Source: Bog-473 sp963721585
Lineage (GTDB): Bacteria; Actinomycetota; Acidimicrobiia; Acidimicrobiales; RAAP-2
DNA: 64,000 nucleotides
NCBI GenBank assembly: GCA_963721585.1
Contig: CAVRJN010000008.1
Coordinates: 1,550,001-1,614,000 of the forward strand
Direction: 5' to 3'
Below the pieces are notes generated by a model. The model was given only the letters and a program-made list of their open reading frames with translations, was not told the DNA's origin and did not search any database. A program made the translations under genes and the position numbers. This document shows positions 24,433 through 32,187 of the stretch, in pieces; positions within the stretch are counted from its first letter, which is position 1; the number at the start of each line of letters is the position of its first letter.

Positions 24433-25517
24433 CACACACCCTCCAGGACGCAGACCAGATTCTGTTGCAGGCACGGCCCCGACGTGGCATGGGCGACGGC
24501 GCGGTCGGCCTCACCCGACCAGATGCGCTGGGCCGACTCGCCGATGCGGATCAGCCCCGCCGACATCATCGGATTGGCCGCCAGGGCGCCACCCGAGGGG
24601 TTCACGCTGACACCGTCACCGAGGCCCAGGGCCGCGGTGAGTATCAACTCCTGGTGGGCGTAGGGCGCGTGCAACTCGGCCACGTCGACCTTCTTGGCCC
24701 CCACGCCGGCCTTCTCGCCCGCCAACTTGGTCGAGGGCGAGGCGCTGAGGTCCCGGGCGCCTACCGCATGGGTCTCAATGCGGTGATCGATGCCGGTGAT
24801 GAAAGCCGGCCGCTCGCACAGCTCGTAGGCCCGGTCGCCGGCGGCGAGCACGATGGCGGCGCAGCCGTCGGTGAGCGGCGGCAGGGCGTGGCGGCGCAGC
24901 GGTGCCACTTCGTACGCCTCGGCCAGGAGCTCCTCGGGCGAGCGGTCGTAGGCCACCTGGGCCTTGGGATTCCCCAGAGCCGAACGTCGGGAACGACTCG
25001 CGACGGCGGCGAAGTCCGCCTCGGTGGCCAATCCCTTGTCGATCATGGCCTGCGCCTGCAGCGCGGCCAGCGACGTCGGGTCCGGCCACAGGGGCGCCAG
25101 GTAGTACGGGTCGAGCTGTACGGACATGATCTCGGAGAGGTCTCCCATCGACGAGCGCCCGAAGGCGTAGACCAGGGCGGCGTCGATCTCGCCTTCCTGC
25201 AGCAGCACCCAGGCCTCGTAGAGCGCCCAGGCGCCGTCCATCTCGACGTGCGACTCGGCCCGGGGCGGCCACACGCCGACCGCGTCGAGCGCCGCCACGA
25301 AGGAGAACGGGCCGCCGATCAGGTAGTCGGTCGAGCCCGAGCAGATGAATCCGACGTCGTCCTTGGTGATGCCGATGTTGCCGAACACCTCGGCCACGAC
25401 CGGCATCAGCATCTCGACCTCGTTGCGCGCGTCCTCGCTGCGCACGTTGTCGTACTGGGCGAAGGACACGACGCCGACCGGCCGCCGGCCCGAGACGAGC
25501 CCGGGGAACTCGCTCAC
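24432..25517 (-). CDS. Lipid-transfer protein / non-condensing thiolase (Ltp4-like)
   Basis: 361 residues from GTG 25517, overlapping the upstream stop (GTGA). The frame stays open far upstream, but that part is antisense to or shifted from the DUF35 gene and is not used. Features: GVVSFAQYDNVRS, a degenerate active site (ESHVEMDGAWALYEAW, no Cys nucleophile), and the C-terminal VNPSGGALAANPMMSAGL loop. With the following Ltp3-like subunit and the two DUF35 proteins it probably forms a multi-subunit retro-aldolase or hydratase complex acting on acyl-CoA, perhaps steroid side chains. Confidence 0.82.
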   Translation of the reverse strand: MSEFPGLVSGRRPVGVVSFAQYDNVRSEDARNEVEMLMPVVAEVFGNIGITKDDVGFICSGSTDYLIGGPFSFVAALDAVGVWPPRAESHVEMDGAWALYEAWVLLQEGEIDAALVYAFGRSSMGDLSEIMSVQLDPYYLAPLWPDPTSLAALQAQAMIDKGLATEADFAAVASRSRRSALGNPKAQVAYDRSPEELLAEAYEVAPLRRHALPPLTDGCAAIVLAAGDRAYELCERPAFITGIDHRIETHAVGARDLSASPSTKLAGEKAGVGAKKVDVAELHAPYAHQELILTAALGLGDGVSVNPSGGALAANPMMSAGLIRIGESAQRIWSGEADRAVAHATSGPCLQQNLVCVLEGV

Positions 25518-26008
25518 AGGTACTCCTTGTAGGTCTCGTAGTCGGCGTCGGGCTCGCCGGTGGGACGGAAGTACTTGACCGAGGCCAACGTCGGCCCCAG
25601 CTCCTCGGGTGGGACCCACACGGCCTCGACCCGCATGCCCATGCGGATCTCGTCGGTCGGGATCTCCTGAATGAGGCCCATGAACGACAGGTTGGCCCCG
25701 TCCAGCAGGATCTGGCCGCAGATGTAGGGGATCTCGATCGACTGGCCCGCGAAGGGCACGTTGACCACGCAGTAGGTGGTGACGGTGCCGGTGTTGGGCA
25801 GCTCGACGATCTCGTCTGTGGGCAGGCCGTCGGTCGGGCAGGACCCACGCGACGGTACATAGACCTTCTTGCACTTGGGGCAGCGCTGCCCGATGAACTT
25901 GCCCTGCTCGTACCCGTGCAGGTTCTTGCTCATGGCCACGCCCGCCGTGAAATTGAAGTCGAGGCGGGTGGTCGCCGCCATCATCGTCACGGGCTCGCGT
26001 TCGCTCAC
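25514..26008 (-). CDS. Zn-ribbon OB-fold (DUF35) protein
   Basis: 164 residues from GTG 26008 (GTGA overlap with the preceding stop). The rubredoxin-like zinc ribbon is CPKCKKVYVPSRGSCPTDG near residues 46-64, though the second pair is reduced to one Cys. The OB fold follows (GTVTTYCVVNVPFAG ... MRVEAVWVPPEE). DUF35 proteins bind acyl-CoA and dock on Ltp thiolases. Coupled on both sides by 4-base overlaps, so the stoichiometry of the complex is probably maintained by translation coupling. Confidence 0.88.
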   Translation of the reverse strand: MSEREPVTMMAATTRLDFNFTAGVAMSKNLHGYEQGKFIGQRCPKCKKVYVPSRGSCPTDGLPTDEIVELPNTGTVTTYCVVNVPFAGQSIEIPYICGQILLDGANLSFMGLIQEIPTDEIRMGMRVEAVWVPPEELGPTLASVKYFRPTGEPDADYETYKEYL

Positions 26009-26466
26009 GCCCCACCTCCGACCGCCACGAAGTGGCTGATGTCCTTTACGTGCCCGACCCGCTCGTCCTCGGGTGCGAACTCGGGACGGACCCGCATGCC
26101 GGTCGAGACCCCGTCGGGGCTCGCCGCCGGCAGCACATGGAGGAAGGAGGTGTCGGCGCCGTCGAACTGCACCAGCACCCAGGCGAAGGGCTCCTGCAAT
26201 GGATGCTTGGGCCGAGGGTGCGCCACCCAGGACCACGTGGTGACCGTGCCCTCGGGGCCGACCTCCACCACCCCGTCGGTCTCCTCCCCCGTGTCGGGGT
26301 CGTACTCCGTCGGCGGCACGATGACCCGCCCTCCCGTGCCCCGGGTGCCGACGACCTTGCCGTCGCGCAGCCCGGTGAGAAAAGCCCCCACGACCGGTCC
26401 CACGGAGCGCACGTAGGGGTACTCCAGGACGTGGTCGGAGCGGTAGATCACCGCTTCCTCTGCCAT
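26005..26466 (-). CDS. OB-fold (DUF35) protein with degenerate zinc ribbon
   Basis: 153 residues, ATG 26466 with GGGGAGGTGAC just upstream. The fold is recognisable from GRVIVPPTEYDPDTGEE and GTVTTWSWVAHPRPKHP, but the zinc-ribbon Cys residues are missing. The pair of adjacent DUF35 genes probably equals one double-domain protein in relatives (inference from the combined length of about 317 residues). First gene of the DUF35-DUF35-Ltp-Ltp operon, preceded by a palindromic operator 42 bases upstream. Confidence 0.82.
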   Translation of the reverse strand: MAEEAVIYRSDHVLEYPYVRSVGPVVGAFLTGLRDGKVVGTRGTGGRVIVPPTEYDPDTGEETDGVVEVGPEGTVTTWSWVAHPRPKHPLQEPFAWVLVQFDGADTSFLHVLPAASPDGVSTGMRVRPEFAPEDERVGHVKDISHFVAVGGGA

Positions 26467-26507
26467 GTCACCTCCCCGTGTCTGCGGGCCCCGAGCAGGC
26501 CCCGGGT

Positions 26508-26531
26508 GAAACTAGAACAGATTCCAGTTTC
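26508..26531. promoter_or_regulatory. KstR-like palindromic operator
   Basis: GAAACTAGAA (26508-26517), CAGA, TTCCAGTTTC (26522-26531): 10-bp arms with a single mismatch. The inner part, TAGAACAGATTCCA, matches the KstR steroid-repressor consensus TnnAACnnGTTnnA except for one position. It lies upstream of the DUF35/Ltp operon, whose homologues belong to the cholesterol regulon in mycobacteria. The exact regulator is not encoded in the window. Confidence 0.55.
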
Positions 26532-26548
26532 GTGCCAGGTCCGGTCCG

Positions 26549-28042
26549 TCAGCCCAGGCTGGACATGTCCACTCCGGCCAGCAGCTGGGTGATGAAGGCC
26601 CGATCGTTGAGGATCGGCACCTCGGAGACGAACATGCGGCCGTAGCGCTCGAAGTACATCAGCTGCTTGGCCAGCAGAAACGTGCCCCGGTCGAAGTCCG
26701 ACATCAGGCCGCCGGACTGGTCGGCCAGGCGCCGGACTTTGCGCTGGGTGCGGAGCCGACGGATGATCGCCCGCACAGTGCGCTGATGCGCCTCCACCCC
26801 CTGCGCCTTGGCCATCTGCAGCTGAATCGTCTGCATGATGCCGGCCAGGCTGACCTCCCCGAAGGGGCGGGTCAGCGCCGGCTCCATGATGGAGCGGACG
26901 AACCCGGTGAGCTCCTCGTCGGTCAGGCCGACCGCGACCCCGATGGCCGGACCGTAGACGTCTGTGATGTGTTTGGTGACCACGGGCCAGGCCGACTCGT
27001 CGCCCATCGCGGCCGAGAGCAACGAAATGAAGAAGCGGTGCGTGGAGGGGTCGAGCCGGCCGACGATCCCCCAGTCGATGACGCCGATGCGCCCGTCGCG
27101 CAGCAGCATCATGTTGCCGGCGTGCACGTCCCCGTGGAACGCGCCCCAGCGCACCGTGGTCAGGAAGAAGGCCCGCATGACCTCCTGCACCAGCGGGGTG
27201 GGATCGAAGCCAAGGTCGGCTACCCGGGCCAGATCGTCGATGGGAACCCCGTCAAAGAACTCCATCGTCAGCACGTTGCGACCAGAGAGCTCGGGGTAGG
27301 GCTCCGGCACGGCCATCAGCTTCAGGTCGAATTCGTTCTGCAGGCGGCGGAAGTGCGCCAGCGAGCGCGCCTCGTTGCGGAGGTCCATCTCCTCGCCGAT
27401 CTGCACCCGGAAGCCGTCGAGCAGCTGCAGCGTGGAGCCGGCCATCTGGTCGCCGGTCTGGCGCACCAGGATCTCGAGCAGCGGCTGCATCAGATCGAGG
27501 TCGGTGGCCACCACGTGCTCGATGTTCGGCCGCAGCACCTTGACCGCCACCGTGCGCCCGTCCAGCAGCCGAGCCCGGTGCACCACGGCGATGGAGGCCG
27601 TCCCGATGGGGTCGGTTTCGAATTCGGCGAACGCCTCGCTGAGGGGGCGTCCGAGGTCCTCCTTCACCCGCTGGCGCACGTCGGGGAACGGCACGGGCGG
27701 GCCCGTGTCGAGGCAGGCGCGGAACTCGTCGGCCACGTCGTCGCCGAACATTCCCGGCGACGAGGCGATGATCTGGCCGAACTTCATGAAGGTCCCGCCG
27801 AGGTCCTGGAAGCTCTTGCGCAACGGCCGGGCGAGCTGTGCGGCTGGAAGGGGCCCGTGGCGGATGGTGCGGAGCTGGCGGAAGGCTGTCGGGGTGAAGT
27901 GAATCGCCACCACCTTGGCGATCGTCCGGCTCCGCCGCAGCAACTCGCGGGGCGTGGGGTCCGGCAGGCGCCGCGGATAGATACGCGGCACGTCTTCGGT
28001 CAGCGGACGCGGCACCGGGCCCTTTGGGGTGTCTGCCTGCAC
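26549..28042 (-). CDS. ABC1/UbiB-family atypical kinase
   Basis: 497 residues. Family marks: the KxGQ motif (MKFGQIIASSPGM, near residue 107), an Ala-rich nucleotide loop (TASIAVVHRARL) with Lys in VAVKVLRPN, the catalytic loop HGDVHAGNMM, and VIDWG replacing DFG. Such proteins are ATPases/kinases linked to quinone or lipid metabolism; substrates in actinobacteria are unknown. No C-terminal membrane pair is evident. It ends 18 bases before the KstR-like operator and is transcribed in the same direction as the DUF35/Ltp operon but upstream of it. Confidence 0.88.
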   Translation of the reverse strand: MQADTPKGPVPRPLTEDVPRIYPRRLPDPTPRELLRRSRTIAKVVAIHFTPTAFRQLRTIRHGPLPAAQLARPLRKSFQDLGGTFMKFGQIIASSPGMFGDDVADEFRACLDTGPPVPFPDVRQRVKEDLGRPLSEAFAEFETDPIGTASIAVVHRARLLDGRTVAVKVLRPNIEHVVATDLDLMQPLLEILVRQTGDQMAGSTLQLLDGFRVQIGEEMDLRNEARSLAHFRRLQNEFDLKLMAVPEPYPELSGRNVLTMEFFDGVPIDDLARVADLGFDPTPLVQEVMRAFFLTTVRWGAFHGDVHAGNMMLLRDGRIGVIDWGIVGRLDPSTHRFFISLLSAAMGDESAWPVVTKHITDVYGPAIGVAVGLTDEELTGFVRSIMEPALTRPFGEVSLAGIMQTIQLQMAKAQGVEAHQRTVRAIIRRLRTQRKVRRLADQSGGLMSDFDRGTFLLAKQLMYFERYGRMFVSEVPILNDRAFITQLLAGVDMSSLG

Positions 28043-28139
28043 TTGGCGTGTCGTGCCAACGGTGCGTCCGCCGCGCCTTGGGTCACGCCGTCAGGGTAGG
28101 CGAGGCGTTGATTCGCTCACCCATCGCCTGGAGCGACTC

Positions 28140-28520
28140 CTAGGCGAAGGAGTTCTCCAGGGCGGCCAGCGCGCCCTTGTAGGTGTCGCCGAAGATCGGC
28201 GCCATCTCGTCCGGGGACACGTCGTAGGCCCAGATCACCTTGGACCCCGCGCCGAGGGGCTCGACCGAAATGGTGGCGGTGTGACTCTCGATCGGGACGC
28301 CGTCGACGACCGAGTAGGTGAGGACGCGGGCATCCTCGTCCCGGGACAGGAGCCGCTCGCGGATCTCCATGCCGAACATGCCGATGATCCGGTCGTCGCC
28401 CTCCAGGCGGAAGGACTCGAGACTCGGGAAGAGGACGTCGATGCCGGCGAAGTCACCCACCTTCCCCCAGACCTCGTCGGGTGAGGCGGCGATCGTCACG
28501 TCAACTGCACCTGCTGCCAT
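28140..28520 (-). CDS. SRPBCC-family (START-like) protein
   Basis: 126 residues from ATG 28520 (MAAGAVDVTI), with GAGGAGG five bases upstream. A longer frame exists but its extension covers the opposite promoter. Typical polyketide-cyclase/SRPBCC pattern: SPDEVWGKVGDFAG at the N-terminus, then IRERLLSRDEDARVLTYSVV, then SKVIWAYDVSPDE and a long C-terminal helix. It binds a hydrophobic ligand in a helix-grip cavity. Divergent from the aldo/keto reductase gene (104-base gap, shared promoter region). Ligand unknown. Confidence 0.82.
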   Translation of the reverse strand: MAAGAVDVTIAASPDEVWGKVGDFAGIDVLFPSLESFRLEGDDRIIGMFGMEIRERLLSRDEDARVLTYSVVDGVPIESHTATISVEPLGAGSKVIWAYDVSPDEMAPIFGDTYKGALAALENSFA

Positions 28521-28624
28521 TGCGGCCTCCTCGTCACGTGTGGTTCCCGAATCTGAAGTCGCCGGTACAGTACTGCCGACCCGGTCCGCCCGCAGAAGAC
28601 CGGCCGTGGAGAGGGAGTCTGCCG

Positions 28625-29548
28625 ATGGAGACACGCACGATCGGGTCGTTGGAGGTCAGCGTCGTCGGCCTGGGATGCAACAACTTCGGCATGCGTATCG
28701 GCCGCTCCGAGACCAAGGCCGTGGTGGACGCGGCACTCGACGCCGGCATCAACTTCTTCGACACCGCCGACATCTACGGCGGGGCCAAGAGCGAGACCTA
28801 CCTGGGCGAGGCTCTGGGTCGCCGCCGCGACGAGATCGTGCTGGCCACCAAATTCGGGGCCCCCTACGAGGGGCACGAGGGCGGGGGATCGGCCGCCTAC
28901 ATCCGCACCGCTGTCGAGGACAGCCTCGGCCGGCTCGGCACCGATCGCATCGACCTCTACCAGCTGCACCTGCCCGACCCGAAGACGCCGATCGCCGAGA
29001 CGATCGGCGCGCTGGTCGAGCTCGTGGCGGAGGGCAAGGTGCGCGAGTTCGGCTGCTCCAACTTCAACGTGGACATGCTCAACGAGGCCGCCGCGGCGAC
29101 GCCGGACGGCAGCCTCGGGTTCGTGAGCGTCCAGAACCACTACAACATCCTCTTCCGAGAGCCCGAAGACGGCGTCCTGGAGTGGTGTGACAGCGCTGGC
29201 GTGGCGTTCCTGCCCTACTTCCCGTTGGCCAGCGGGCTCCTGAGCGGCAAGTACCAGGCGGGACAGCCGCCGCCGCAGGGCACCCGCCTGGCCGCCATGG
29301 GGGATGGTGCGAAGAGCCAGCTCTCCGACGAGCGCCTCTCCGCCGTGGCGGACCTCGACGAGTTGGCCGAGCGGGAGGGCCACAGCGTGCTCGACCTCGC
29401 CTTCGGCTGGTTGCTGTCACGCCCTGCGGTTGCCTCGGTCATCGCCGGCGCCACCCGGCCCGAGCAGATCACCGCCAATGTGGCGGGCGGCGCCTGGCAT
29501 CCGGGCGCCGACGTGTTGGCGGCGGTCGACACCATCGCGCCGCGCTAA
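28625..29548 (+). CDS. Aldo/keto reductase
   Basis: 307 residues from ATG 28625. NADPH-dependent (alpha/beta)8-barrel reductase with the full catalytic tetrad: Asp46 and Tyr51 (FFDTADIYGG), Lys76 (LATKFG) and His115 (LYQLHLPD). The C-terminal cofactor-binding segment VIAGATRPEQITAN is present. Length is normal. Upstream reading frame is open but the METRT start with GGGAG nearby fits the family. Substrate unknown; the divergent SRPBCC gene and neighbouring lipid genes make a hydrophobic ketone plausible. Confidence 0.92.
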   Translation: METRTIGSLEVSVVGLGCNNFGMRIGRSETKAVVDAALDAGINFFDTADIYGGAKSETYLGEALGRRRDEIVLATKFGAPYEGHEGGGSAAYIRTAVEDSLGRLGTDRIDLYQLHLPDPKTPIAETIGALVELVAEGKVREFGCSNFNVDMLNEAAAATPDGSLGFVSVQNHYNILFREPEDGVLEWCDSAGVAFLPYFPLASGLLSGKYQAGQPPPQGTRLAAMGDGAKSQLSDERLSAVADLDELAEREGHSVLDLAFGWLLSRPAVASVIAGATRPEQITANVAGGAWHPGADVLAAVDTIAPR

Positions 29549-29561
29549 AGATCGGGACCGG

Positions 29562-30068
29562 CTAGGGCGTGCCTGCGACGCTGCGGGCAGAGCCGGCCCG
29601 GCGCTGGGCACGGATCGGCGCCAGGTGGACCAGCAGGTTGTAGGTGACGAGAGCGATGGCGAGGTGCATCGTCATGAGCACCAGCACCGCCTTCGCCGGC
29701 TGCCCTTGATGCCAGATGTAGAGGTCCGGCAATAAGAGGACGAGCGTCACGGCGATGGCGAGGCGGAAGAACAGCCACCGCGGCGCCGAGCTCAGACGCG
29801 CCACGACCGGCCACGCCGCGCACGCGATGAGCACACCGATGACGGTCAGCTTGGCGTAGTCGTGGAACTGGAAGTGCACGTAGCCCTTGGTCGTCGGGAA
29901 CACCCGCGTCCCGATGGCGACCAGCGCCGCGTCCGCCGCCAGCGAAAAGACTATTGAGAGGATGGTGGCCAAGGCGACCCGCCACCACTCCGGCGGTCGG
30001 TGCGAGGGGGAGAAGTCGATGTGGGCCCAGGCCAGGGCCCGATCTGTCACATCCGGGGAAGCCGCCAC
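29562..30068 (-). CDS. Integral membrane protein (four predicted helices)
   Basis: About 168 residues if GTG 30068 is the start; an ATG at 30152 would add 28 residues overlapping the next gene's end. Four hydrophobic segments: VALATILSIVFSLAADAALV, LTVIGVLIACAAWPVVA, FFRLAIAVTLVLLLPDLYIW and VLVLMTMHLAIALVTYNLLV. The pattern resembles the DUF6069 group of actinobacterial membrane proteins (tentative). It converges on the aldo/keto reductase gene. Confidence 0.7.
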   Translation of the reverse strand: MAASPDVTDRALAWAHIDFSPSHRPPEWWRVALATILSIVFSLAADAALVAIGTRVFPTTKGYVHFQFHDYAKLTVIGVLIACAAWPVVARLSSAPRWLFFRLAIAVTLVLLLPDLYIWHQGQPAKAVLVLMTMHLAIALVTYNLLVHLAPIRAQRRAGSARSVAGTP

Positions 30069-30135
30069 ACTTCCAAGGCTAAAGGCGGGGCGGCCACGCC
30101 GAATCAGCCCTGAGGCGGAACGACGCGCAAGCTTC

Positions 30136-32136
30136 TCATCCCTGAGGCGCAACCGAGGTGCCGCTCAGGTGCATCACTGCCGCCTCCACGACCTGGATGT
30201 CGGGCGGCTGAATGGCGAGCGGTCCGCCCGCCACCGGGACCTGCCACACCAGGGAGACGTACGGCGTCGGCTGCAGCGCCGAACCGCTGGCGCACGGCGG
30301 GTAGCCGGTGATGTCGAAGGGCATGGTCGGAGACGGGGTGACCGGTCCGCACACCTCGGTGCGGCGATGCCACTGGACCAGCGCGCCGTAGGGCATGGGG
30401 ACCTTGGTCTCGGTGACGGGAAGGATGTACATGGCCGCCGCGAGCATGTCGGCGCCAGAGGGCGTCATCGCATAGACAAGACCGTCCACGTGCTTGGGGT
30501 CGAGCGTGCGCTGCGCCGCCGCGTTGGCCGCCACGATGGTGGGGTTCACGTAGGTCACGACCGGGTAGTCGGTCGGCGACGCCGGCACGTACCCGGCAGC
30601 CTCGGCTGCAGCCGGTGTCGTGTAGCCGGACACGGCCGCGCTGGTCGCCTGCACGTACTGCACGGCGCCAATGTCGTCGGCCGCCGTCAAACTCGGCGCG
30701 CAGCCGCTCTCCGCCATGTGGATGTCGCTGGGCCCGTTGCTGCCATCGGCCAGCAAGGTGCTGGCCTCGGCCTGCGCGATGACGGGGCCGGTGTAGTGCC
30801 AGTTGGGCGTCGTCGTGTTGAAGCCCGCCGCCGCGCTGGCGTCGGCACCGTTCATGTCCATGCCGTTGCTGCCGCTCATCACCATGTACGGGGTGTTGGT
30901 CAGGTCGAGCCCCGAGATCTTGAGGCCGGTTTGGTGCGGCACGCAGGTGCTGACCGTGGCCGACTGCGAGCTCGAGACCGACGTGCTCCTGCCGCCCATG
31001 TCCATGCCGCTCATGGCGCTGGTCGACGACTCGGTCGTCGCCAATGCGGGGTAGCTGGCGCTGATGGCCAGCGCGGCCCCGAGAGCGGCGATGCCGAGGA
31101 CGGCCGCCGCCGGGCTCCGCCGCAGGACCTCGCCCGCGGGTGAACGCCAGGCCTGCTTCGATGCAATGACGGTGGGCACCATGGCCGCGGCGAGCAGGAT
31201 CACGAGCGGTCCGGTGTTCGGATCGGTGTCCGAGCCGCTGAAGACATCGCCGACGAGGCCCTGACCGGCGATCCACATCAAGAAGGAGAGGAGCGCGCCG
31301 GCGGCCAGGAACCAGCCGGGTCGGCGCGCCACCAAAGGGCCCAGCCCAATGGCGACCGAGACCGCGGCCAGGACCCAGGCCGTCTGGGTCCCGGTGGTCG
31401 AGAACAGGTTGGCGACGCTGGTGAGGAAATGGGCGTACCAACCGGGCACGACGTCGGTCATGCCGGCGATGGGGCTCTGAATGGACGTCCGGGTGCGATT
31501 GGCCGGCACCAGGAAGAGGACGGCGGCCAGCGACCAGTACCCGGCCCACACGGCCAGCGGCGTGATCGTGCGGCCGACGCCCTGGGCGGCGGCCGACGAG
31601 GCCACGCCCGCGGGACGGTCGCTCCAGCCGAGCCAGCGCCGTGGCGGCTGGGGCCAGGCCATCAGGCCGAGCAGCCCGTACACGAGCACCGAGCCCGGTG
31701 CGCCGGTGAGGGCGGAGGCCGTGCCGGTGAGGAGCATGCCCAGCCCTTCGCCGATGACCCAGACGCCGAGCACCCAGAAGAACGACACGGCCAGCGCGGG
31801 ACGAACCGTGCGACGGAACAGCAGGCCGACCCCGATGAAGAGCTGGATGAGCGCGAAGAACGTGTTCCACACCGCGACGTCAGGCGACACGAAGTTCCCG
31901 ATGTGCGTGATGAGGTCCCCGAGCACGAAGGGCTGCCCACTGGCATTGGCCAGGAGGTTGTTCTCCACGAAGCCGCGACCGAACATGAAGGGCTGGAACT
32001 GCAGGGCGGCATCGAGGATCCAGAACAGGCCGAGGACGACCTGCAGGACCCGCTGCGACCGGACGGCGAGCGGGAAGCGGCTGGGCTGCTCTTGCTGCTC
32101 GTCCTCGTCCTGCTGTGTGCCCGCGTCCTGGTTCAT
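30136..32136 (-). CDS. Large membrane protein with Met/His-rich extracytoplasmic domain
   Basis: 666 residues. Residues 25-345 contain about eight to nine membrane helices (VVLGLFWILDAALQFQPFMF, LAVSFFWVLGVWVIGEGL, WYAHFLTSVANLF, GWFLAAGALLSFLMWIAGQG). After a last helix (AAAVLGIAALGAALAISASY, about 340-360) a 300-residue outer domain follows. It contains SAMSGMDMGG, GSNGMDMNG and HMAESGC, motifs typical of copper-binding proteins, and three to four Cys. Family not named; a metal sensor, reductase-like or copper-handling protein is an inference. Monocistronic, upstream of nothing on its strand within 60 bases except pntB. Confidence 0.7.
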   Translation of the reverse strand: MNQDAGTQQDEDEQQEQPSRFPLAVRSQRVLQVVLGLFWILDAALQFQPFMFGRGFVENNLLANASGQPFVLGDLITHIGNFVSPDVAVWNTFFALIQLFIGVGLLFRRTVRPALAVSFFWVLGVWVIGEGLGMLLTGTASALTGAPGSVLVYGLLGLMAWPQPPRRWLGWSDRPAGVASSAAAQGVGRTITPLAVWAGYWSLAAVLFLVPANRTRTSIQSPIAGMTDVVPGWYAHFLTSVANLFSTTGTQTAWVLAAVSVAIGLGPLVARRPGWFLAAGALLSFLMWIAGQGLVGDVFSGSDTDPNTGPLVILLAAAMVPTVIASKQAWRSPAGEVLRRSPAAAVLGIAALGAALAISASYPALATTESSTSAMSGMDMGGRSTSVSSSQSATVSTCVPHQTGLKISGLDLTNTPYMVMSGSNGMDMNGADASAAAGFNTTTPNWHYTGPVIAQAEASTLLADGSNGPSDIHMAESGCAPSLTAADDIGAVQYVQATSAAVSGYTTPAAAEAAGYVPASPTDYPVVTYVNPTIVAANAAAQRTLDPKHVDGLVYAMTPSGADMLAAAMYILPVTETKVPMPYGALVQWHRRTEVCGPVTPSPTMPFDITGYPPCASGSALQPTPYVSLVWQVPVAGGPLAIQPPDIQVVEAAVMHLSGTSVAPQG

Positions 32137-32187
32137 GCCCTGCTTTACGCTACCGGCGGTCCCGTAGATGGCCGCGTCAGGGCGGGT

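Noticed and set aside
22897..24663. Long open frame (588 codons) on the plus strand opposite gltX, ferredoxin and Ltp genes
   Set aside because: Arg/Gly/His-rich translation with no domain, antisense to three well-supported genes; a GC-driven shadow frame.
30104..31870. Long minus-strand frame overlapping the membrane protein gene in another frame
   Set aside because: Low-complexity Arg/Gly/His translation; the overlapping frame encodes a coherent multi-pass membrane protein.
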